The notes: a model not told the origin generated them from the sequence alone. A stretch of 64,000 nt of DNA from DATFVA01 sp963832355 (GCA_963832355.1 CAWHTX010000003.1:310001-374000); one strand, 5' to 3'. Shown: positions 34,736 to 45,083, counted from the first letter of the stretch. Program-made: numbers and translations.

Positions 34736-36793
34736 TTATTTTAAAAGCATCATCTTGATTACATCTGAATATCCCGATGCCTTTATTCTGCAGAAGTAAA
34801 CACCCCCCGGAAGTCGGGATGCATCAAATTGTACTTCATAAGTCCCGGGAGACTGAACCTGGTTAACCAGTACCGCAGTCTGCCTGCCTAGTATATCAAA
34901 TACTTTCAATGTGACCAGTTCGGGTTTACTTAATGAGCGAGGTATACTGTATTGTATTTTGGTAGATGGATTAAATGGATTTGGGAAATTCTGATAGAGT
35001 TCAAATTTGTCGGGTAAAGCACTTCCCGTTTCCTTAACGCCGGTTGAGTTGTCTACCGTGATATAGTTTTCCCTCGTTCTGCTTAGCGAAGTGTTTCCGT
35101 TTGAAACTGTTAACTTTACAGTATAATCTCCGGGAGAATCGAACAACCATGAGGGGTTCTGATCAGTCGCATCCACCGTTCCGTCATTGTTAAAGTCCCA
35201 CTCCCAGCTTGTTACGGGCATTGCCGGATCAGTGAACGAGAGATCTGAAAATTGTACGGTAAGACTGTCAATACCTTCGATAGTATCAGCCGAAAAATTC
35301 GGTCTCAGAAATCCGGCCGGAATTTTCTCACTGTAGGTGTAAATCTGGTCTGCAGAAACACCCGTATAAATGTCTGATTCTCCTGAGGGCCATAAAATAA
35401 CAAGTGAGTCGACGACTACGGCATCTTTCAAACCGAAATGTACCCGCAGGCTGTTCTGGCTGTCAAAACTACTCTGTCCGGTAATCTCTCTGATCTGCCA
35501 GACAGAATTACCATCTATATTTGCCAGGGCCTTAACCCTGGTTCCCAGCGCCGATTTATTAGATACATTTCCAATACACTTTATTTCAATCCAGTGATTT
35601 CCGTTTGAATTATCATTCCTGAAAAGTCCTTTCGTATTACCGGTCCCGGAAACAAACAAATCAAGATCACCGTCATTATCATAATCACCGAATACAGCTC
35701 CTCTCGGTGACCCGGTTAAGGTAAATCCGGAGGTATCTTCAACAAAAGTTCCGTTGTCATTCCGGTAAAATTTTGTTCCCTGCTCTCCATCTACAACTAC
35801 ATCAAGATCACCATCATTATCCACATCCCCCCAGGTATTCGCAAGATGCTGACCGCTGACAGTGAGTGCATTGGAAACACTGATAAAATTTCCGTTATCA
35901 TTCCTGTAGAAATGATCGATTGATCCTCCGTAATTTGTAATGAAAGCATCATAATCTCCGTCGTTATCGTAATCAATAAAGTTCCAGACCTGTCCATCCT
36001 GCAGGTCAGTACCAATTGAAAGATCATCTATCCTCACAAAATCCGCAGAGCCTGTTTCCTTCAGCATGTTGCGAAACAAAAAATCTCTTGCACCCGAACC
36101 ATTGGCGGGTCCGCTTGCAATGAACAAATCAATATCGCCGTCCTGGTCAAAATCATACCACGTTGCAACGGTGTAGGGTTCGAGGTTATCTGTAAAATAA
36201 TAACCGGTGACTTTACTGAATCTCCCATCTCCTTCATTATGGAATAACAAACAGGGAAGAAAAGGTGAGCCGAGAAAACCCCTTGGATGAGTAATTATCA
36301 GATCAATAAATCCATCATTATCATAGTCACCCCAGGCACAGGTCCAGCCTCTGTTATCATCATTAATTCCCAGCGGCGACTGGTCAACAGTTAAAAAAGA
36401 ATCACTTCCTTCATTCCTGTATATCAATGAAGATTTGCCGGCGATTGCTGCATCTGGATCCCCATCATTGTCATAATCACCCCAGCTTACGCCATTTCCA
36501 AGCTGAGCCAGCATATTCATGCCTATCTGAGTAAAGAGAAGTGTGAAATTACCATTGCCTTCATTTCTGAATAAAAAAGTCTTGGTGGTAAATAAATCGA
36601 GATCGCCGTCCCTGTCATAATCTATCCATGCTGCTCCGGAATAGTTATGATCAAGGTTGGTTGTAACGACAGGGTTATCGGGATTTGTAATCTTTGTAAA
36701 AGTCTGTCCGAATATCAGAAGAGGTCCGAGGAACCAAAAAAATAGACAAAATAGTATTAAGCGTTCCATCAGAGTTAATATAAAATGTTTCAT
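34736..36793 (-). CDS. Secreted FG-GAP/ASPIC/PKD protein with T9SS sorting domain
   Basis: 685 residues. The start at 36793 has AAAGGA just upstream and begins a signal peptide ending LLIFGQ. About seven FG-GAP/VCBS repeats follow, each with a calcium-type DxDxDGDxD loop (DYDNDGDLDLFVSG and similar). An ASPIC/UnbV domain (NHWIEIKCIG, ILWPSGESDIYTG) and a PKD domain (WEWDFNNDGTVDA) come next. The tail YQNFPNPFNPSTKIQYSIP...GGVYFC is a type A T9SS sorting signal, so the protein is exported and anchored on the cell surface. Ligand unknown; adhesion or polysaccharide contact is the usual inference. Confidence 0.92.
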   Translation of the reverse strand: MKHFILTLMERLILFCLFFWFLGPLLIFGQTFTKITNPDNPVVTTNLDHNYSGAAWIDYDRDGDLDLFTTKTFLFRNEGNGNFTLLFTQIGMNMLAQLGNGVSWGDYDNDGDPDAAIAGKSSLIYRNEGSDSFLTVDQSPLGINDDNRGWTCAWGDYDNDGFIDLIITHPRGFLGSPFLPCLLFHNEGDGRFSKVTGYYFTDNLEPYTVATWYDFDQDGDIDLFIASGPANGSGARDFLFRNMLKETGSADFVRIDDLSIGTDLQDGQVWNFIDYDNDGDYDAFITNYGGSIDHFYRNDNGNFISVSNALTVSGQHLANTWGDVDNDGDLDVVVDGEQGTKFYRNDNGTFVEDTSGFTLTGSPRGAVFGDYDNDGDLDLFVSGTGNTKGLFRNDNSNGNHWIEIKCIGNVSNKSALGTRVKALANIDGNSVWQIREITGQSSFDSQNSLRVHFGLKDAVVVDSLVILWPSGESDIYTGVSADQIYTYSEKIPAGFLRPNFSADTIEGIDSLTVQFSDLSFTDPAMPVTSWEWDFNNDGTVDATDQNPSWLFDSPGDYTVKLTVSNGNTSLSRTRENYITVDNSTGVKETGSALPDKFELYQNFPNPFNPSTKIQYSIPRSLSKPELVTLKVFDILGRQTAVLVNQVQSPGTYEVQFDASRLPGGVYFCRIKASGYSDVIKMMLLK

Positions 36794-36896
36794 ACCTGTC
36801 CTTTCTGACAAATAAATTGATAACACTTCTTTCTTATCAATAATAAAGTTTGAAAAGGAAATGCGGTATCCTGCAGTTTGGGGGATTTTATACTAA

Positions 36897-37571
36897 CTAG
36901 ATTAGTTTATTCTCAGAAGCTTTCTCAATTGCAGAGGCCTTTGAGTTTACATTAAGTTTCTGGTAGATATTTTTGATGTGTGTTCGGACGGTTTCTTTAT
37001 CTATAAACAGATCTTCAGCTATCATAGTGTAACTTTTTCCTTTTGCCAGCAGCTGAAGCACTTCAGTTTCTCTGGGAGAAAGAGGGGAATGAGTATTATG
37101 ATGAAATGAGTGTATAACTTTTCGCGCAATATCCGTGCTCATCGGGGCACCTCCCCTGTATATTTCCTCCAGCGAATCGATTAATTTTTGAGGTGAGATG
37201 TTTTTTACAAGATAACCGCCGGCTCCTGCGCACAGTGCTTCAAATATATTTTCATCATCGGCATGTACAGTTACTACAATTACGTCTGTTTCAGCCTTTA
37301 GTTTTTTTATTTTCTTTATCCCTTCAATACCTGACATCCCGGGAAGACCGATATCCATCAAAACGATATCGGGATCGGTTTTTTCAAAATACTTTATCGC
37401 ATTTTCACAATTCTCGTACCCTGCTATACACTTAAACTTCGCGGATTCATTAATAAGAGAAATAAAACTTTCCCTTATTATTTCGTCGTCCTCAATTATT
37501 ATAACTTTTACTTTTTTATCTTCCGGGGAATCAAAGTGATTAACCGGAAGGGAGATGTTTTTGGTGGACAT
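36897..37571 (-). CDS. NarL/FixJ-type response regulator
   Basis: 224 residues: a receiver domain (acidic pair in IIEDDEI, phosphoacceptor Asp in VLMDIGLPGMSG, Lys in YLVKNIS) and a C-terminal LuxR-type helix-turn-helix (LSPRETEVLQLLAKGKSYTMIAEDL, then TVRTHIKNIYQKL). It lies 9 bases after the propeller sensor kinase gene and must be its partner. Target genes are not evident; the adjacent T9SS cargo gene is one candidate. Confidence 0.95.
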   Translation of the reverse strand: MSTKNISLPVNHFDSPEDKKVKVIIIEDDEIIRESFISLINESAKFKCIAGYENCENAIKYFEKTDPDIVLMDIGLPGMSGIEGIKKIKKLKAETDVIVVTVHADDENIFEALCAGAGGYLVKNISPQKLIDSLEEIYRGGAPMSTDIARKVIHSFHHNTHSPLSPRETEVLQLLAKGKSYTMIAEDLFIDKETVRTHIKNIYQKLNVNSKASAIEKASENKLI

Positions 37572-37580
37572 ATCTATCTA

Positions 37581-40500
37581 TCAGTTATAGTGTGTTTGCT
37601 TTTCTGGTATCTTACCTCTGAAATATATTTTAGTACCGTTCCCGGGAGAGGACTCTACCTCAATTTTTGCTGATAGCTTTTCAGCTCTTTGGCGCATATT
37701 TCTTAATCCATTGCCATTACCCGGAGATTCCGGAATAAACCCGCGGCCGTCATCTGTAAGAGTCAACTCCAGTTCATTCTCCCTGATTTGTGAATTTATG
37801 GAGATTCTTCTGCTCATGCCATGTTTCAGCGCATTATTCATACCTTCCTTAAAGATCAGGGGAAGGTGTCTTTTCCAGTCTGTTGTCAGCATTTTAGATT
37901 TCAACGACTCATCAAGACCACTAACCTCAAAGAACACATCAGATTCTTCAAATAATTCGTCCCCGAAATCTTTCAGTCGTATTATAAGTTCATAGAGAGA
38001 ATCTTTACGGGGATCAATAGCCCATATAAAATCCTTTGTCCCCTCATAAAGCTCTGTTGAATTTACCGAGATCTTATCCAGTATTTCACGTATTTCATCT
38101 GAACCATTACCTATTTTTCGCTTCAAAATTTCCGATAATAACGAGATTCGGGTTAACCGGTGCCCCAGTTCATCGTGAAAATCTGCAGCGGTCTTTCTTC
38201 GCAGTTTTTCACTTTCCATCTCTTTTATTTTTTCAATTTCAAGTACGTGTCTGATCTTTTGTTTTAGCCTGATCCTGTAAACAACATATACAGATCCGGC
38301 GAGCAGTAATACCAGGGCAATATTGAACCAGGAAGTTTTCCAGAAAGGAGGCATAATTGTAAAGTTCAGAACAGCTTCATTTGGATTAAATAATCCCGTG
38401 CTGCTGCTTCCTTTCACCCTGAAAGTATAATCTCCCGGAGGCAGACTTGTATAGTTAACGCTGTTTTTATTTCCTGCGTCTATCCAGTTTTTATCTATCC
38501 CCTCGAGCCTGTATTTGTACCTGTTCCTGGCGGGATTATTATAGTCAAGCGATATGAACCTTATATTAATAAAGTTTTCATCGTAGTTAAGTTTTATATC
38601 TTTTACTGTTGATAACTCTGTCAATCCTCCGTTATTATTTGTTTTCATGAAATCAGTAATGTACACTCCCGGTATGTAATTCTCTTTAATAATACGGGAT
38701 GTGTTTACGATATCAAGACCATTTGTCCCGCCCATGTAAATATCCCCGTTGCCGTCGATCGTTGCTGAATGGTTAAAATAAAAATTATTCAAAAGTCCAT
38801 CCACCTTACTAAAATTTCTGAAAACCCTGAGGGAAATATTATATTCTGAAATTCCCTTATTCGTACCGATCCATAAATTCCTGTTTTTATCTTCGGTTAT
38901 TGAACTTATTACACTGCTGGGAAGACCATCCTTTTCAAAGTAATGCTCAAAGGTTCCTGAATGTTCATTGAATTTATTAAGTCCGTTTGCTGTTCCTGCC
39001 CAGAGATTTCCGTCAGAGTCTCTTAGTATCGAGAACACATAATCATTGCTGAGGCTGTTTCCATCACTATTCAGATGACTAAAGATTTTGAACGATATGT
39101 CTTTACAATTCATTCTTATTAATCCGCCGTATGTTCCTAACCATACAATGCTATCCTTCAACTCATCCTTATACAATGTCAGAATATAACTTGTACGGTA
39201 ATTGCTGTCCGGGAATTGTTTTGAACTATAATGCTTTATTGAACCTGAATCAGTAGAATAAACAAAGAGACCTGAAGAAGTACCGACGAAGAGTCTTCTG
39301 CCTTCCATCAAAAGTGAATTAATGTAAACCTTATTTAAAATATTGTTTCCTTCCATCGCAGCAGGGGGCAGCCTGAAATTTTCTGTCTGCCTGTCGAACA
39401 ACTTAAGACCATCAACCGTCCCGACCCAAATAAAATTTCCGTCTGAAATAAGTGAGGTAATTCTCACCCCGGCCAAAGCATCTGATGAAAATCTTTCAAA
39501 TGTCTTCTCCTGCCTATTAAATTTATTAAGGCCATTGCTCGTCGCGATCCATATACTACCTTTATCATCGACACAAAAACCCGTTACAGAATTGCTGCTT
39601 AAACTTTTATTATTCCCGGGCCGGTTAGTGAAGGATGTAAACCTTGAAGGTAGACTTCTTAACTTGTTAACGCCCTTTCCATAGGAGTTAATCCAGAGTA
39701 TACCGGAATTACCGGCGAGCAGGTTTAATACCTTATTTCCCGATAATGAATAAGGATTTCCGGGTTCGTTCCTGTACACTTCTATTTCTTCAGAACCGGC
39801 ATTAATTTTATAGAGTCCCTTGTTTGTTCCAGCCCATATATAGTTATCCTTTACACAGAGAGTATAGATGAATTTATCTTTAAAGACCGGATAATCCTTC
39901 TCCACCAGCCGGCCTTTGGATTCATCGAGGACATACAGACCGTTTGGCGTACCAGCCCAGAGTGTCCCGTTTTTATACTCAGCAGCTGCAACAACAGGAA
40001 GACCATTCCCTGTTTTATAGGTAATAAATGAATCTGTTTCCTCTATATATTTTGAAAGACCCCCCCGGCTGCAAATCCATATTGTCCCATCTTGATCCCT
40101 GTAAATATTCCTGATAAAATTAACCGGAATACTTCCGGGGTCATTTTCCCGGTGTCTATAATGAACAAATTGATTCTTTCCCGGGATATATTTATCAATT
40201 CCCGCGGTTTCAGTACCGAACCATATGTTTCCTTTCATATCCTCGCATATTGTCCACACTATGTTATCTGAAATACTGTTTATAGATTTACTATCATTCA
40301 CGAACCTGGTAAACTTTCCGGTCTCCGGGTCCATTTTATTTAATCCTCCACCCCATGTACCGATCCATATATTGTTATCTGAATCCTCATAAAGGGCGAT
40401 TATGTCATCAAAAGAAATGGAGTTAGTGTCATCGGGATCGTTTTTATAAATCTTATAATCCCTCCCGTCATATTTTACCAGTCCGTACATCGTTCCGAAC

Positions 40501-40676
40501 CATAGGAAACCCTTATGGTCCTGTATCATACAGTAAGTAAGGTTCAGGGCTGCCCCCTCATCCAGAGACAGGTGTTCAAATCTTAACTTGCCGGTTTGAC
40601 TATCCGAAAAGAGAAATGAAGCCGACAGCAGCAGCATTAAAATTAATGATCCGGGCTTTATTTTTTTTAGAATCAT
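37581..40676 (-). CDS. Two-component propeller sensor histidine kinase
   Basis: 1031 residues with signal peptide, then two seven-bladed propellers made of 'reg-prop' repeats (GLVKYDGRD, WIGTWGGGLNKMD, LWAGTANGLNKF). A Y_Y_Y domain (YRLEGIDKNWIDAG...LPPGDYTFRVKG) precedes one membrane helix (near residue 790). The cytoplasmic part is a HisKA_3 kinase with the phosphoacceptor in DFHDELGHRLTRIS and an ATP site with DDGRGF and GNGLRNMRQRAE. In gut Bacteroides such sensors detect glycan pieces as hybrid proteins; here the kinase is split from its regulator. Ligand unknown. Confidence 0.94.
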   Translation of the reverse strand: MILKKIKPGSLILMLLLSASFLFSDSQTGKLRFEHLSLDEGAALNLTYCMIQDHKGFLWFGTMYGLVKYDGRDYKIYKNDPDDTNSISFDDIIALYEDSDNNIWIGTWGGGLNKMDPETGKFTRFVNDSKSINSISDNIVWTICEDMKGNIWFGTETAGIDKYIPGKNQFVHYRHRENDPGSIPVNFIRNIYRDQDGTIWICSRGGLSKYIEETDSFITYKTGNGLPVVAAAEYKNGTLWAGTPNGLYVLDESKGRLVEKDYPVFKDKFIYTLCVKDNYIWAGTNKGLYKINAGSEEIEVYRNEPGNPYSLSGNKVLNLLAGNSGILWINSYGKGVNKLRSLPSRFTSFTNRPGNNKSLSSNSVTGFCVDDKGSIWIATSNGLNKFNRQEKTFERFSSDALAGVRITSLISDGNFIWVGTVDGLKLFDRQTENFRLPPAAMEGNNILNKVYINSLLMEGRRLFVGTSSGLFVYSTDSGSIKHYSSKQFPDSNYRTSYILTLYKDELKDSIVWLGTYGGLIRMNCKDISFKIFSHLNSDGNSLSNDYVFSILRDSDGNLWAGTANGLNKFNEHSGTFEHYFEKDGLPSSVISSITEDKNRNLWIGTNKGISEYNISLRVFRNFSKVDGLLNNFYFNHSATIDGNGDIYMGGTNGLDIVNTSRIIKENYIPGVYITDFMKTNNNGGLTELSTVKDIKLNYDENFINIRFISLDYNNPARNRYKYRLEGIDKNWIDAGNKNSVNYTSLPPGDYTFRVKGSSSTGLFNPNEAVLNFTIMPPFWKTSWFNIALVLLLAGSVYVVYRIRLKQKIRHVLEIEKIKEMESEKLRRKTAADFHDELGHRLTRISLLSEILKRKIGNGSDEIREILDKISVNSTELYEGTKDFIWAIDPRKDSLYELIIRLKDFGDELFEESDVFFEVSGLDESLKSKMLTTDWKRHLPLIFKEGMNNALKHGMSRRISINSQIRENELELTLTDDGRGFIPESPGNGNGLRNMRQRAEKLSAKIEVESSPGNGTKIYFRGKIPEKQTHYN

Positions 40677-40858
40677 CTCTTATCTTCTTAAATACTTAGT
40701 TGACGGAATAATTTTAAGATATAAATTTCGCATTTAATATACTTCACGATTTCCTCACAATAATCACGCAGAATGGGGGAGATTCGGGCTGTTTTTTAGG
40801 GAAAAATGCACAATTATTGTAATTTTGAAGAAATCATTTTATTCATTTAGGGGATTCT

Positions 40859-42916
40859 ATGGAATCTGTAGTTAATAAATTTTTTTATCCCCGGTCGCTC
40901 TGTATAGTTGGTGCATCCGGGAAAAAGGGAAATCTTGGTTACGAATTAACGAGCTGTGTAAAAACATACGGTTATACCGGGAAATTGTTTTTAGTAAACC
41001 CCAAAACTGAAGAGATCCTCGGAACAAAATGCCATCCTTCTGTTCCGGATATAAAAGAAGATATCGATCTTGCAATCATAATGGTTCCAAAGCAGTTCGT
41101 TGAAGAAACCATTCAGCAGCTGCTCGATAAAAAAGTCACCTCTATTATTTTAATAACAGCCGGGTTTAAAGAAACCGGTGAAGAAGGTGCAAATAAGGAA
41201 GCACAGCTTGCGCAGCTGGTAAAATCCAATGGTGCCAGGATGGTTGGTCCCAACTGTATGGGTATCATAAATACTTTCAGCTCCGTAAAGCTTAATGCTA
41301 CTTTTGTTGCAGAAAGACCTGAGACAGGTACGATGGCATTTCTCTCGCAAAGTGGTGCGATCGGGGCGGCTGTTCTTAATTCGTTAAGAGAAACGGATAT
41401 ACGTTTTGGTCATTTCATAAGCGTTGGTAACAAGGCCGATATGAGTGAGAATGATTTCCTCGACTACTGGCAGGAGGATGAAAATATAAATGTTATCACC
41501 CTGTATCTCGAAAGTTTTGCTGACGGTAAAAAGTTTGTCGGGAAATTTATTGAAGGCAAAATCACAAAACCCGTCATTATACTAAAGGGCGGCAGAACAG
41601 CAGGCGGGATGAAGGCTGCCTCCTCTCATACAGGAGCTCTCGGAAGCAGTGATAAAGTGGTCGATTCAGTCCTTCGTCAGTTCAACCTGATCAGGACTAA
41701 CGATCTGAATCAGCTGTTCAATACTGCTAAGGGATTCGAGAATTTTCCACTGCCGAAGGGGAAAAGAATTGCTGTTATCACCAATGCCGGCGGGCCGGCG
41801 ATCCTTGCTGTTGATTCGATCGAGAAGAACGGACTGAAACTTGCTGAGCTCACACCCGGTACTAAAAAGAAACTCAGAGAGATCGTACATCCCGAAGGAA
41901 GTGTTAATAACCCTGTTGATCTTCTGCCCGGAGGGACTGCAGAAGGTTATCACGATTCTATTGAACTGCTTTTGAAAGATGAGAATGTTGATGCGGTAAT
42001 ATCAGTTTTTGTTGAACCGATAATGGTTAAAGCTCTTCCTGTTATTGAGCTTATTAACAGCATAAAATCCGGGAAACCGCTGCTGCAGGCGGTAATGCCC
42101 CTTCCAGAGTTCTGGGAAGAATACAGGAAGAATTCTAAATACAAAATTCCTTTGTTCAGAAATCCTGAAGATCCCGCTGTGGTCCTGTCGAATATGTATT
42201 ACTACTCCGCACGGAAAAACGGAGAGAAACGACTTTTCCCGGAAAACCCCGGACAAAATGCCTTACACTTTGAAGAGAACGGTTTTCTTGATGCTGATAA
42301 AGTAGCAGAACTTTCCAGGAAATATAATCTGCCTGAAGTCAGATCAATGTATTTTAAATATGAAGATCTCAGGAACAGCGGTATAAAATTTCCCGTTGTA
42401 TTAAAGGCAGCAGGGGAGGGGATTATTCATAAGACTGAATTGAATGCTGTCCGGTTAAATATTGGATCCCATGAGGAATTAATCTCCGCAGCTGATAAAA
42501 TGCTGCATGATTTTAAAGATAAAAATCTTAATATTAACTCGTTCCTCATTCAGCCGTTTATTAAAACCAGGCACGAGATCCTTATCGGCGGTTTCAGCGA
42601 CAAAGATTTCGGCCCTATGGTTATGTTCGGAACCGGCGGAAAATATGTCGAGGTTTATGAAGATACCTCTATGCGGTCTGCTTATATGACTGAAAAAGAT
42701 GCTCTGAAAATGATTGATGAGACGAGGATAGGAAGGATCCTTAAAGGCGTCAGAGGTGAAACTCCTGCGGATATTCAAAGAATAAAGGAAGTGATCCTCT
42801 CTGTTGCACAGATGATGATTGATAATGAGAAGCTGACCGAGTGCGATCTTAATCCTCTGATTGTAGATGAAAATAATGAACTTTACGCAGTTGATATAAG
42901 AATTAAGGCAGGATAA
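40859..42916 (+). CDS. acdAB: ADP-forming acetyl/acyl-CoA synthetase, fused alpha-beta
   Basis: Converts acyl-CoA, ADP and Pi to the acid, CoA and ATP, an energy-conserving step of fermentation. The N-terminal CoA-binding domain has RSLCIVGASGKKGNLGYEL; the succinyl-CoA-ligase-like domain has MVGPNCMGIINT, FLSQSGAIG and the phosphohistidine region SSHTGALGSS. An ATP-grasp domain covers the C-terminal ~220 residues (FPVVLKAAGEGIIHKTE, GFSDKDFGPMVMFGTGGKYVE). 685 residues is normal for the fused form. The stop is followed directly by the LD-carboxypeptidase start. Confidence 0.92.
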   Translation: MESVVNKFFYPRSLCIVGASGKKGNLGYELTSCVKTYGYTGKLFLVNPKTEEILGTKCHPSVPDIKEDIDLAIIMVPKQFVEETIQQLLDKKVTSIILITAGFKETGEEGANKEAQLAQLVKSNGARMVGPNCMGIINTFSSVKLNATFVAERPETGTMAFLSQSGAIGAAVLNSLRETDIRFGHFISVGNKADMSENDFLDYWQEDENINVITLYLESFADGKKFVGKFIEGKITKPVIILKGGRTAGGMKAASSHTGALGSSDKVVDSVLRQFNLIRTNDLNQLFNTAKGFENFPLPKGKRIAVITNAGGPAILAVDSIEKNGLKLAELTPGTKKKLREIVHPEGSVNNPVDLLPGGTAEGYHDSIELLLKDENVDAVISVFVEPIMVKALPVIELINSIKSGKPLLQAVMPLPEFWEEYRKNSKYKIPLFRNPEDPAVVLSNMYYYSARKNGEKRLFPENPGQNALHFEENGFLDADKVAELSRKYNLPEVRSMYFKYEDLRNSGIKFPVVLKAAGEGIIHKTELNAVRLNIGSHEELISAADKMLHDFKDKNLNINSFLIQPFIKTRHEILIGGFSDKDFGPMVMFGTGGKYVEVYEDTSMRSAYMTEKDALKMIDETRIGRILKGVRGETPADIQRIKEVILSVAQMMIDNEKLTECDLNPLIVDENNELYAVDIRIKAG

Positions 42917-43957
42917 ATGAAAAGAAAAAACTTCCTTAAATCAGCAGGCCTGGCTGCCGCCGCTTCAGTGCTGCCGCTGAAAAATATATACCCCTTGCTC
43001 TCTCCACCTGAAAAACTAAAGCCGCCGCGGTTGAAACAGGGCGACACAATCGGCCTGGTTGCTCCGGGAAGCTATATCGATGGCCGGCAGCTGAGTGAAT
43101 CTATAAAAAATCTTAACGAACTCGGATTCAATGTTGTTTATAATAATTCTATCCTTTCAAGGAACGGTTATTTCTCAGGTCCCGACAAACTTAGGGCATC
43201 GGACGTCAACCAGATGTTTTACCGTGATGATGTTAATGGTATCGTCTGTGTAAGAGGGGGTTATGGATGCACAAGAATTTTACCCCTGTTGAACTATAAT
43301 GTTATCAGGACCAATCCTAAAGTACTTATAGGATACAGTGATGTTACTTCACTTCTGTACGGAATTTATAAAGAGACAGGACTTATAAGTTTCCATGGTC
43401 CTGTAGGTACATCTACATACAATGAATTCACCATCGATTACTTCAGGAAGACTTTAATGGATCCTGAAGCAAATCTTGTATTAAAAAACCCTGCTCCTGA
43501 ATCTCCTGATGAGGAATTCAAACCCTATACAATCGTCAACGGGATTGCAAAGGGAGAATTAATTGGCGGTAATTTATCGGTTGTTGTTTCTTTAATAGGC
43601 ACACCCTATGATGTAGACTCAAAAGGCAAAATAATCTTCCTCGAGGAAACAACTGAAGATCCGTACCGGATTGACAGGATGCTTACTCAGATGAGGATGG
43701 CAGGAAAATTTGAAGGTGCTGCAGGAGTTGCACTCGGAGTATTCAAAGACTGTAGACCATCAGAAAAATCATCCTTTGATACATCCTTTTCATTGAAGGA
43801 TGTTCTGAAGAACAGACTGGGCGATCTTAATATTCCTGTGGTATACGGGATGTCGTTCGGGCACGTTAAAAACAAATTTATTCTTCCGGCAGGACTAAAG
43901 GCTGAACTTAATTCTTCGGAGCAGATAATTACCTTACTTGAAGCGGCAGTTTCCTAA
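42917..43957 (+). CDS. LD-carboxypeptidase (peptidase family S66)
   Basis: A cell-wall recycling enzyme that removes the terminal D-Ala from murein tetrapeptides, or a related microcin-type hydrolase. Catalytic Ser is in GYSDVTSLLYGI, the Glu in IIFLEETTEDPYRIDRML and the His in MSFGHVKNKFILPAG. An N-terminal stretch KRKNFLKSAGLAAAASVLPL looks like a signal for export, so it may act in the periplasm. It lacks the twin Arg of a Tat signal. The 3' end overlaps the convergent channel gene by 4 bases. Confidence 0.9.
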   Translation: MKRKNFLKSAGLAAAASVLPLKNIYPLLSPPEKLKPPRLKQGDTIGLVAPGSYIDGRQLSESIKNLNELGFNVVYNNSILSRNGYFSGPDKLRASDVNQMFYRDDVNGIVCVRGGYGCTRILPLLNYNVIRTNPKVLIGYSDVTSLLYGIYKETGLISFHGPVGTSTYNEFTIDYFRKTLMDPEANLVLKNPAPESPDEEFKPYTIVNGIAKGELIGGNLSVVVSLIGTPYDVDSKGKIIFLEETTEDPYRIDRMLTQMRMAGKFEGAAGVALGVFKDCRPSEKSSFDTSFSLKDVLKNRLGDLNIPVVYGMSFGHVKNKFILPAGLKAELNSSEQIITLLEAAVS

Positions 43958-44961
43958 TCAGGAGTTTCCGCAAGGCACATTTTATTAAGTTTCTGAAGAG
44001 TTGAATTTTCCCCAATTGCGATCAGTTTATCACCGGCCTCAATCCTCGCGGATGATAAAGGATTATAAATGAACTTCCCTGATTTCTTGTAAATTGAAAC
44101 AATAATAATATTCAGATCTTTTCTGATCGGAAGCTCGTTAAGTGTCTTGTTAACCAGGGTAGATTCCGGGTGAACAATAACTTCCTCAATATTCAGATCA
44201 ACATTCTTTTCCCTGGCAATGCTGTCAATAAACTCGATAACACCGGGACGAAGCAGCAACTCAGCCATTCTCGTCCCTCCTATCTCATATGGTTTTACAA
44301 CCCGGCTGGCGCCGGCTTTCATAAGTTTCGATTCTGTTTCCTCCTCTACAGCCCTTGCAACAAGGTAGATATCAGGATTCAGTACTTTTGAGGATAAGGT
44401 AGCAAAAACATTTTCTGCATCCGATGATAATACGGCTACAAGTCCTTTTGCTCTTTTTATTCCGGCAGCTGTCAGAACCTCATCACTAGTTGCATCACCG
44501 TTTACAAACATAAATCCCCGGCTTATCAGTCTGTCTATTTTTTCTGAATCATTCTCAATAACAACAAAATCAACTTTTGCGTCAATAAGTTCATCGCAAA
44601 TGAACCTTCCCATTCTACCATATCCGCAGACTATGTAGTGATCCCTCAGCTGCTCAACCTTTTTACTCATCTTCCTCCTCCTGTATATTTGAGTTTCAAA
44701 TACAAGCTGTGCTGCTCTGCCGCCGGTATATGCAATTGAACCGATACCCATTACTATCAATATTATTGTAAAAAATCTTCCAGGCTGGGAGAGCGGGTGG
44801 ACTTCAGCGTATCCGGTTGTGGAAATAGTGATCACTGTCATGTAAATTGCATCAAGAATGTGCCACTTTTCAATGATCATATATCCCGCAGTCCCTACCA
44901 TTATGGTAAAAAACAGGATTGCAAGACCGAACCTAAGCTGTCTTAATGTTTTATCAATCAT
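43954..44961 (-). CDS. TrkA/RCK-type potassium channel
   Basis: 335 residues. Two N-terminal helices flank a pore loop whose filter reads TISTTGYAEVHPLS, with Ala where the classical filter has GYG. A TrkA-N (RCK) NAD-binding domain follows (HYIVCGYGRMGRFICDEL, VVIENDSEKI, FVNGDATSD), then a TrkA-C domain (residues about 245-330). It should form a tetrameric, ligand-gated K+ channel of the MthK class. Since cyclic di-AMP often controls RCK proteins and the window encodes a diadenylate cyclase, a link is possible but not shown. Confidence 0.9.
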   Translation of the reverse strand: MIDKTLRQLRFGLAILFFTIMVGTAGYMIIEKWHILDAIYMTVITISTTGYAEVHPLSQPGRFFTIILIVMGIGSIAYTGGRAAQLVFETQIYRRRKMSKKVEQLRDHYIVCGYGRMGRFICDELIDAKVDFVVIENDSEKIDRLISRGFMFVNGDATSDEVLTAAGIKRAKGLVAVLSSDAENVFATLSSKVLNPDIYLVARAVEEETESKLMKAGASRVVKPYEIGGTRMAELLLRPGVIEFIDSIAREKNVDLNIEEVIVHPESTLVNKTLNELPIRKDLNIIIVSIYKKSGKFIYNPLSSARIEAGDKLIAIGENSTLQKLNKMCLAETPD

Positions 44962-45019
44962 TAAGTGTAAATTTATACAAAGATTTGCAATAAAATAACA
45001 AAAGATGAGTTAAATAAGC

Positions 45020-45048
45020 TTGAATGGGTACGAGTGAGACAGTATATT
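45020..45048 (+). promoter_or_regulatory. Sigma-70-type promoter
   Basis: TTGAAT (45020-45025), a 17-base spacer and TATATT (45043-45048) lie 36 bases before the lipoprotein start at 45084. The likely transcript begins near 45055 and covers the lipoprotein and priA. Confidence 0.6.
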
Positions 45049-45083
45049 CATCTTATATCTCTTGAAATTTAGAGGAACCTGCT

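Noticed and set aside
42917..43957. Tat-exported LD-carboxypeptidase
   Set aside because: The N-terminus has KRK and a short hydrophobic stretch but lacks the twin-arginine motif.
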